64,000 nt of DNA, from assembly GCA_949358305.1 (NCBI GenBank), contig OX442314.1, positions 43,718,581 through 43,782,580 of the forward strand, read 5' to 3'. The notes under the pieces are model-generated. The model was not told where the DNA came from and searched no databases. It worked only from the letters and a program-made list of their open reading frames with translations. Below are positions 57,921 to 64,000 of the stretch, in pieces (position 1 is the stretch's first letter; each line of letters starts with the position of its first letter). The translations under genes and the position numbers were made by a program. The DNA comes from Strigamia acuminata. Its lineage: Eukaryota > Arthropoda > Chilopoda > Geophilomorpha > Linotaeniidae.

Positions 57921-59740
57921 GTTTCTACAGTTGTTGGTTCCGGCATTAAGCGCGGATTTAGCAAATGCAACCTAGTTCGAACAGTTTGTTGTAGGAATGC
58001 TTCGGACGGCGTCGTTCGTGTTGAAACATGCGGCGTCGAGCGATAGGCGATTAAAAATTGGTCAACGGCTTCTGAAATGTTCAAAGTCAAATTTAAAAAC
58101 TTTCCGACTTGAGTTTTGAAAGTCTTCACGAAGCCTTCCACAGCTCCGTTGGTGGCTGGGTGGAAAGGCGGTGAGCGCGTGTGTCGAATGCCGTTACGCG
58201 ATAAGAAGTCGGTAAATTCCGCCGAAGTAAATTGCGGCCCGTTGTTGGAGTGAATGTGGATCGGCAGGCCGTGGCGTTTAAACCAGCACTTTAGGACAGC
58301 AATCGTGGCTTTCGAGGTAGTGGTGGTCATCGCTCGGACTTCGCACCACTTGGTCCGCGCATCCACGGCCAACAGGAACATTTTGCCATGGAAGGGGCCG
58401 GCGAAGTCGAGGTGAACGCGCCCCCATATTTTGTCGGGAATGAGCCAACGCATGTCGGACGTCTTTGGTGGATCCGGCAGCGCGCGCTGGCAAACATCGC
58501 ACGAGCGCACCATCATCTCGACATCACGGTCGATGGACGGCCACCAAACTGTTGCACGAGCGAGTGACTTGGTGCGGACGATTCCAAAATGTCCTGCGTG
58601 TAATTCCGTCAGGACTGCACGGCGAAGCTGCTCTGGCACGACCAAACGCTCTGACAAGAACAAGAACGGTCCATGGGTGGAAAAGGCGACCCTGTGCTTA
58701 TAAAAGTTCATTAATTCGGGCGTCCTCGATTTCCAACCGTCTCGAATGCATTGCAAAACTGCCTGCAATTGGGTGTCGGCGTCGTAGGCTGCACGTAAGG
58801 CTGTTTGCGATACAGGAAACTCTGAAAGAGAAACAGAAAATATCTCGTTAACGTGCATGTCGAGATCTTCTCGACCATCGACCACTGGTTGGGGATTGCG
58901 TGACAGTCCATCTGCGATTTCGTTATCGGCGGCTGGCACATGCTCGATTGCATAATCGTATGCACTCAGGAATATTGCCCAACGATGCAGGCGAGCTGCA
59001 ACAATTTGATTGCATCCTTTCTTTTCTCCGAAAATTGCTACGAGCGGTTTATGGTCAGTTCTCAAAATAAACTTTTGTCCAAACAGGTGATGATGGAATC
59101 GGCGAACGCCATAAGCGATCGCAAGACCTTCGCGGTCAATCTGCGCATAATTTTTCTGCGCGCTGGACAAGAGGGAACTGGCAAAAGCGATTGGGCAATG
59201 TATTCCTCCCTCCAAATGGGAAATAAAGGCGCCAACACCAACCGGCGAAGCATCAACGGTCAAGTAAAGTTGTTTCTTGGCGTCGTAATGTGCCAACGCT
59301 AAATCGACGGTCACCGCAGCCTTTACCTTCGTCCAGGCCTTTAGCTGTTCCGGTCCCCAAGTCCACGGAGTGTCGTCGCGCGTCAAGCGGTAAAGCGGCT
59401 CTAATAAAGTAGACAAGTTATGAATGAATTTGCCGTAATAATTTACGAGACCCAGGAACAACTTCAGTGATAACACGTCGGTGCGCTGCATGGCGTTGCG
59501 AAGTGGAGCTAATTTCGAGTCCACGGGCGTGATTCCTTGCTTGGAAATGTTCAGCCCTAAAAACTGCACACACGCACGCAAAAACTTGCACTTTTTTCTA
59601 TTTAATGTTAAATTGGCCTTATTAAATGCACCCAGGAGTTGATCCAAGTTGCATAAGTGAGCTGCATTAGTGGCACCAGTCACAGCCGAATCATCGATGA
59701 ACGGCTGCGTACTCTCAACTTTGGCGGTCAATTTATCCAT
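57917..59740 (-). pseudogene. G2 pol: RT C-terminal part, RNase H, integrase
   Basis: 607 codons, open. RT begins only at the segment before the catalytic site (QPFIDDSAVTG, usually YLDD), then LGLNISKQGI and LGLVNYYGKFI. RNase H has VDASPVGVGAF, REGLAIAYGVRRFHHHLFG and TDHKPL. The integrase zinc module is H-x3-H (HAGHFGI) plus CDVC. The core has HLDFAGPF (first D), but SNNGPQF where SDNGPQF is standard, so the second catalytic Asp is Asn. The Glu in NGAVEGFVKTFK remains. With the RT deletion it cannot be active. Confidence 0.88.
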
Positions 59741-61262
59741 CTCGCGTTGGAAGATCGCTGGAGCACTTGAAATCCCATAAAAAAAACGATTTACTAAATC
59801 CTGCAGTCGGTCGGCGCAGCTCTTCCTCCAGTCGTGGCTTCATCGCGAGAGGAACTGGATAATTTTTCAAGAATATCGGTTGAACTGCCGGATCGATGTC
59901 GATGTGGACCTTTTGAACGTTATAACAACCGATTTCGTCTCGGAACACGTTTGCGTGACTTGCCAGAATCGTGTCCAAACCATCGGACGACGTCTTATCG
60001 AGCTTCTCGGACGATGGCGTCGATGTGGACAACGAAAATACCTCCGCGCCCACCAAATCGCCAGTTGCTGACAGCAAACCAAATGCTTCGAGCCAGTCGC
60101 GGCCAAGAAGAGGGATGGGGCAGTGAGTTGCCACACACAACGGCAAACAAAAATCGCGATCACAATGACAAACCGGAACTTTGCATACCCCTTCCATTCG
60201 GAGTGTCGTGCCGCCGTACGTATTCATCTGGATCGGAAGGGGCTGCAATGAAAAATCAGAAAAATATTTAGTGTACGTTTCGAGGTTAACAAATGTAGCG
60301 CCTGCTCCTGTGTCCATTTCCATTAAAAGATTGACATGTGCAACTTTGATGGCCATAATAATTGGTTGGGTGGCTTTAATGCCAATCGCGTTGACGGTCG
60401 TCGTCAGGTCCGGCTCGACAGCGTAGTACGTGAGCTGTTGTGGCATCTCGACTGAATGGACTGGAGCTGGTGACTTCAAGACCGACCGGCAAACTGGTTT
60501 GATGTGGCCAGTTTTCCCGCAACCGTGGCACGTGGCGTCGCGAAAACGACACGCTTCACGCGCGTGCGACTTACTGCCGCAAGAAGAGCACGCCGACGCA
60601 TTTCCTTTCGAATTGGATGGTTGGCGGACTGCTTGAAACGAAGTAGTGCCCCTCGAGGAGCGTTTTCTACCTTTATACGCATCGTGGCGTGGTCTGGAGT
60701 CGGTGTGGACTTTGTGCACAAGCGTAGCCGAAGTATTTTGCGTCGCGATCGTCGAGAATTCTTTCTGCAAAACTTCTGCAGCGGCAGCGAACTCGACGGC
60801 TTCGTCGAACGTTAAGCCTTTCTTTAAGGTGAGCGCTTGCTGCACCTGCTCATTCTGGAGGCCACAAAGGAAACGATTTCTCAATTCATTGGTTTTATCG
60901 GTGAACTCACAATTCTGGGCCAGGTCCTGAAGAGCGAGAGAATATTCCATCACGGTTTCATTTGGCAGTCGATCACGGCGGTGAAAACGGCGAATTTCTC
61001 CCAACACGAGCGGCTTCGAGCGGGCATTTCTTTGCATCAATGCCACCAATTCCGCGTATTGTAAGTCTGACGGTTCTTTCGGCGCTGCGAGCGTGTCCAG
61101 CTGTTTGAAGGTCGGCATGCCGACGTACGCCAGCAGCGTGTGTACCTTCTCCTTGTCATTGACGATGTTATTACAAGCAAAAATACTCGTCATCCGCTTG
61201 CAATATAGGCCCCAGTCGTCCGCTGGATCGTATTCCTGCGGCGTCCCTTTCAAAGCACACAT
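59733..61262 (-). pseudogene. G2 gag-protease with truncated RT start
   Basis: 509 codons from ATG 61262. Gag starts MCALKGTPQEYDPADDW, then RFHRRDRLPNETVMEYSLAL, two CCHC knuckles (CSSCGSKSHAREAC, CHGCGKTGHIKPVC) and protease LMEMDTGAGATFV. The RT linker IDPAVQPIFLKNYPVPLAMK and EEELRR follow. The next residues correspond to a point about 100 residues further on in RT, in another frame, so the first RT motifs are deleted. Confidence 0.85.
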
Positions 61263-61460
61263 TTTGATGGCAAAAATCGGCGATCGGGCACGCTAACACG
61301 AAGAAAATTCAAAAAATGGAACGTAGGCCTAACGTCGGGACGGCGTGGTCAGCAACGGGCCGAAAAAGTGGTCAAAAAGTTCGAAAAACACGGAAAAACT
61401 TGCTTTGCTACTGGATTCATTAGTTGAACGTGGATTTCGGATCCGATCTCGTCGCCATTG

Positions 61461-61645
61461 AGTATATACCTTACTAATTAATATTCATGTTGAAGGTGGT
61501 CGGAAATAACGGACAGTCTTGGTAAGGTTAAACTAACAAGTGATTTATTTTAATACGCTAAATACATAGGTGGCGCTGGGGGTACAGCGCCCAAAGAGAA
61601 CATTGCGGTCACTACACAAAATATGCAGTGAAGCCGAACACAGCA
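61461..61645 (-). repeat. G2 5' LTR
   Basis: 185 bases. Followed on the minus strand by TGGCGACGAGATCGGATCC, the likely primer site, whose tRNA I cannot name. Confidence 0.85.
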
Positions 61646-61650
61646 AATAC

Positions 61651-62157
61651 ACTTCAACCATTAATTTAATTCACTGTGTTGCAGTTCCTTTGCTCCGCGC
61701 TCGAATCCATTTTGGCGTAGTATTTTGTCACGCGCCAAATATCTCACTCGTCCCGCTTGTTTCGATCCATAAATCGTTTTCCAGTCGGTTCGGTCGTGTT
61801 CCTCTCATTCCAGTTGCCGCCTCACAATAACCTTCTTAACTGGATTGCAATCGCCCGACTTCAACTTCTCGCATGTCCCGTTATTGCTCGCTTCTCGTTT
61901 AGTTCTCTCTCGTTTCTTGTTTCTGCGCCGTTTGGTCTGCTTCTCCCGTCCGTCGTTCGATTTGACATCAACTTTTACGTCAGCAGCGTCCAAACTTACG
62001 TCGAATTTGCCCAAATTCGCGTCGCTCTTTTCATCAAATTTGGTTGCGCTTCTCCGCATGGCCGCAGTTCATCCAACTCGTTTTCATTGTTGGTTTCATG
62101 GTTTCATGGTTGCCATCTGACATACATTGGCTCGCACATTTACAACCGTCTCGACAT
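61651..62157 (-). other. C2 sequence downstream of protease, unassigned
   Basis: A Lys/Arg-rich minus-strand open stretch (61805-62059, KRRRNKKRERTKRE) of the sort found between integrase and RT in copia pol, but nothing specific. The next C2 sequence, after G2, is 57019-57192, also without a recognisable product. Confidence 0.35.
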
Positions 62158-63388
62158 TCACCGATATACGATGCCCATCTTTGTGGCAGTCATCAGCACT
62201 TGATCCCCGCTTGAAATCGTGCACACTCCGCCCCCAAAAGCAATTCTCAGTCTCGCGTCGTCCAGTTTTGGCACAGAAATCAGATTGTCGCACAAATCGG
62301 GAATATACAGCACGTCCCTCGCGACCAGATCCGCATCGTCTGTCGTTAACTGCACGTTTCCGCTCCCCATAATGAAAATTTTTCGACCGTCGACCAGCGT
62401 GACTTCCGTCGTTGGCCGTAAACGTCTCGAAGAAATCCCGACTTGCCGTCATGTGTCGTGTCGCTCCTGAGTCGAGGTTCCATTCTCGTCCCTCGGTCTT
62501 AATCTGAAAAACAAATTGGTTAGTTTTCACAGCCTTGACGATCGTGTCTGGCTGCTGCTCCCTCTTGCCACTTTGCTTTGGCTTGTTGTAGTCTGCATCG
62601 TGCTCGTTTTCGGTTCCTGCTTGGCTCCGACAATTTCTCGCGATGTGCCCGAACTTCTGGCAGTTGTAGCACTTCACGTGCTTCAAATCTTGTCTGCATT
62701 CACCGCTCTGCTCGCTGCTTCCTTCACTGTTGCGTTTACCGCCTCGATTGTTGCCGTTAGTGCAGTGCAACAAACTAACTTTGTGCAGTTTTTCGTACAC
62801 CTCGTCGTCACCCGTCTGGCGCGACTCTTCTTGCAGAATCATATGGCGCAGCTTCACCATCGTGATCTCGTCGTCATCGCACATGTCGAAGGCCCGTGGG
62901 ATGCTGTTGAAGTCCTTCAGCAGCGTCTGGATGATCATGGTACCATACCAACCTCCTGCTCCGAAATCTTCCCTCCAACTGCACACAACTGGTTGACCGT
63001 TGACTCCACCCGTTGCAGGAACTTTGTGGCCGTCTCTGCTTTTTCCCATCGCATTCTGGTCAGCTCTCGTCGCAAAATGGTCTGCCGCTGCTTGGCTCGT
63101 CCACGGTGCACCTCTTCCAGCTTGGTCCAGCATTCTCGTGCCGTATCCTTATTGATTACATACACGGTCTGAGCTGGCGACAGGGCCTGCACAATTGCGT
63201 TCATGGCTTTTTCGTCTTTGCCACGCCACGCGTTTTGTACCGCCGCACTCGCCCTCATTCCCTGGCACATCGTCCACGATCACAGTCCACCATTCCGATT
63301 TTCGCAGAAAAACACGAATTTTAAACACCCATGTGGCGTAATTGTCGTCCTTCAACTTTTCAATCCGCGTTGATTCATTTTCCGTCAT
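62158..63388 (-). pseudogene. C2 gag-protease, frameshifted
   Basis: ATG at 63388. Gag starts with IEKLKDDNYATWVFKIRVFL, continues after a frameshift near 63265 (KAMNAIVQALSPAQTVYVI, CWTKLEEVHRGRAKQRQTIL), shifts again near 62940 (ALLKD-type block, MILQEESRQTGDDEVYEKL), then a zinc knuckle CYNCQKFGHIARNC and the copia protease WNLDSGATRHM. A third shift near 62400 leads to VLYIPDLCDNLISVPKL. Clear copia gag-PR, not translatable as one protein. Confidence 0.8.
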
Positions 63389-63513
63389 TTTTACACAAAT
63401 ACCAGCTACAACTACCACGAAATTTCGTTTGGCTCAAAGCCACGTTGTCCGGTCAGCGGTCAAGTGTCCAAAACGCCTGAAAAGTTCTTTAAAACGACAG
63501 GAAACTCACGCAG

Positions 63514-63538
63514 TGGAAGCGTGCTGGGCCCATAACCC
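63514..63538 (-). other. C2 primer binding site, initiator tRNA-Met internal type
   Basis: Next to the 5' LTR. The plus strand here contains AGCGTGCTGGGCCCATAACC, the anticodon-arm sequence of eukaryotic initiator tRNA-Met. Copia is known to prime from an internal cut of this tRNA rather than its 3' end. Confidence 0.8.
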
Positions 63539-63540
63539 TT

Positions 63541-63771
63541 TGTTGATAATCGAAAAGAGTGGATTGCATCCGATGAAATTGATAAAAGTGATTTATTCAC
63601 ATGAGATGCACAAACTCGAACCGCACGCTCATGTAACGTGTCATGGAAGTGACCGGAAGTCACGTGACAACGTGATTGGTCTGTGAGATTACACCTTAAC
63701 TCCCCCTGGCGGTGGGAGACCCTCATGCGAGATTTGCAATGCAATAAGCCAGGTGACACAAAATCCCAACA
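63541..63771 (-). repeat. C2 5' LTR
   Basis: 231 bases, partner of 56814-57018. Confidence 0.85.
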
Positions 63772-63776
63772 GTTCC

Positions 63777-63994
63777 GTCAATTTTTCTTTCGCATCGCTT
63801 TTCGCGTTTATTGGCCTTATCATTAGCATTCTGCTCCAATCGTCCACTACAGTCAGCAAATAGTTAGCACCTCCTCGAGATTCGGGCGCAATTGGGCCAA
63901 TAAGGTCAATGTGCCAAAGATCCATGATGCTCGATGATTGGTGTTCTGTCACCGACTTGTGCGACGCCTTCCTCATCTTTCTATTTGGAGTCAT
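63777..63994 (-). pseudogene. C1 integrase, N-terminal part of catalytic core
   Basis: Contains LWHIDLIGPI (first catalytic Asp), GGANYLLTVVDDWSRM and AKSDAKEKLTEL, then is interrupted by the C2 LTR at 63771. Target duplication GTTCC at 63772-63776. The remainder is at 56663-56808. Confidence 0.75.
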
Positions 63995-64000
63995 TTGGAG

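Larger units (their letters stand above)
57198..61645 (-). mobile_element. G2: defective Ty3/gypsy retrotransposon inserted in C2, minus strand
   Basis: Short ~185-base LTRs (57198-57383 and 61461-61645) flanked by AATAC (57193-57197 and 61646-61650). Gag-protease, a deleted RT, RNase H, integrase and tail are present in shifted frames. The LTRs show one substitution in the stretch compared (a C/T near 57343), so insertion was fairly recent although the copied element was already broken. Confidence 0.85.
56814..63771 (-). mobile_element. C2: copia-type retrotransposon inserted in C1, minus strand
   Basis: LTRs at 56814-57018 and 63541-63771, TG...CA, flanked by GTTCC (56809-56813 and 63772-63776). 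They differ by a 26-base indel and several substitutions, so it is older than E1/E2. Encodes only gag and protease remnants; no integrase, RT or RNase H. Interrupted by G2. Confidence 0.85.
55697..64000 (-). mobile_element. C1: copia-type retrotransposon, minus strand, 5' end outside the window
   Basis: The 3' LTR (55697-56072) starts just after ClC-7 copy 6. RNase H is at 56073-56575, an integrase piece at 56663-56808 and the integrase N-terminal part at 63777-63994. The integrase is split by C2. No RT sequence lies between the integrase piece and RNase H, so an internal deletion is likely. Defective. Confidence 0.75.

Noticed and set aside
62516-63172. 218-codon plus-strand frame
   Set aside because: Antisense of the C2 gag, which is recognisable on the minus strand.
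63514-63540. Possible tRNA-Met gene
   Set aside because: Only the anticodon-arm part of the tRNA is present, next to an LTR; it is the copia primer site.

Overview
The window is eukaryotic nuclear DNA, most likely from an arthropod and probably an insect. It shows short GT-AG introns (57 to about 330 bases), a P/THAP9-type transposase, a copia element primed by initiator tRNA-Met, and large Ty3/gypsy elements. The species cannot be told from the sequence. There is no bacterial-style operon, CRISPR array or rRNA, and I found no tRNA gene.

Backbone (1-55694): a head-to-tail array of a 5373-base unit. Six copies are present, the first cut by the window edge. Each unit holds a non-coding spacer, a roughly 930-base inverted-repeat/minisatellite insert, and ten exons encoding the C-terminal half (about 400 residues) of a ClC-7-type chloride/proton exchanger: the second membrane half plus both CBS domains. 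No copy has the N-terminal half. Copies 1-5 are almost identical. Copy 6 is identical up to about 53456 and then becomes a diverged version that keeps a conserved tryptophan the others have lost.

Left nest (4652-29453, inside unit 2): a minus-strand P/THAP9-like transposase gene (three exons traced) is split by element E1, an LTR element on the minus strand (6787-27330, 622-base LTRs, ACCT target duplication). E1 is split by element E2, a plus-strand Ty3/gypsy element (12606-26107, 1019-base LTRs, CACT target duplication). E2 looks complete: tRNA-Pro-type primer site, gag, a textbook -1 frameshift signal, pol with all catalytic motifs, three small hairpins, then a large unrecognised third gene that appears to be made of two in-frame exons. 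E1 keeps only remnants of pol but has an intact 393-codon ORF of unknown function. The composite is bounded by a 154-base direct duplication of unit DNA, and the THAP domain is cut at exactly that boundary.

Right nest (55697-64000+): minus-strand copia element C1 starts just after the polyadenylation signal of ClC-7 copy 6. Its integrase is interrupted by copia element C2 (56814-63771, GTTCC duplication), which is interrupted by a defective gypsy element G2 (57198-61645, AATAC duplication). All three are decayed, with deletions, frameshifts and, in G2, a lost catalytic aspartate.

The region is therefore a recently amplified partial gene array invaded by layered transposons. The most novel parts are the third gene of E2 with its upstream hairpins, the E1 ORF, and the amplification of only one half of a transporter.
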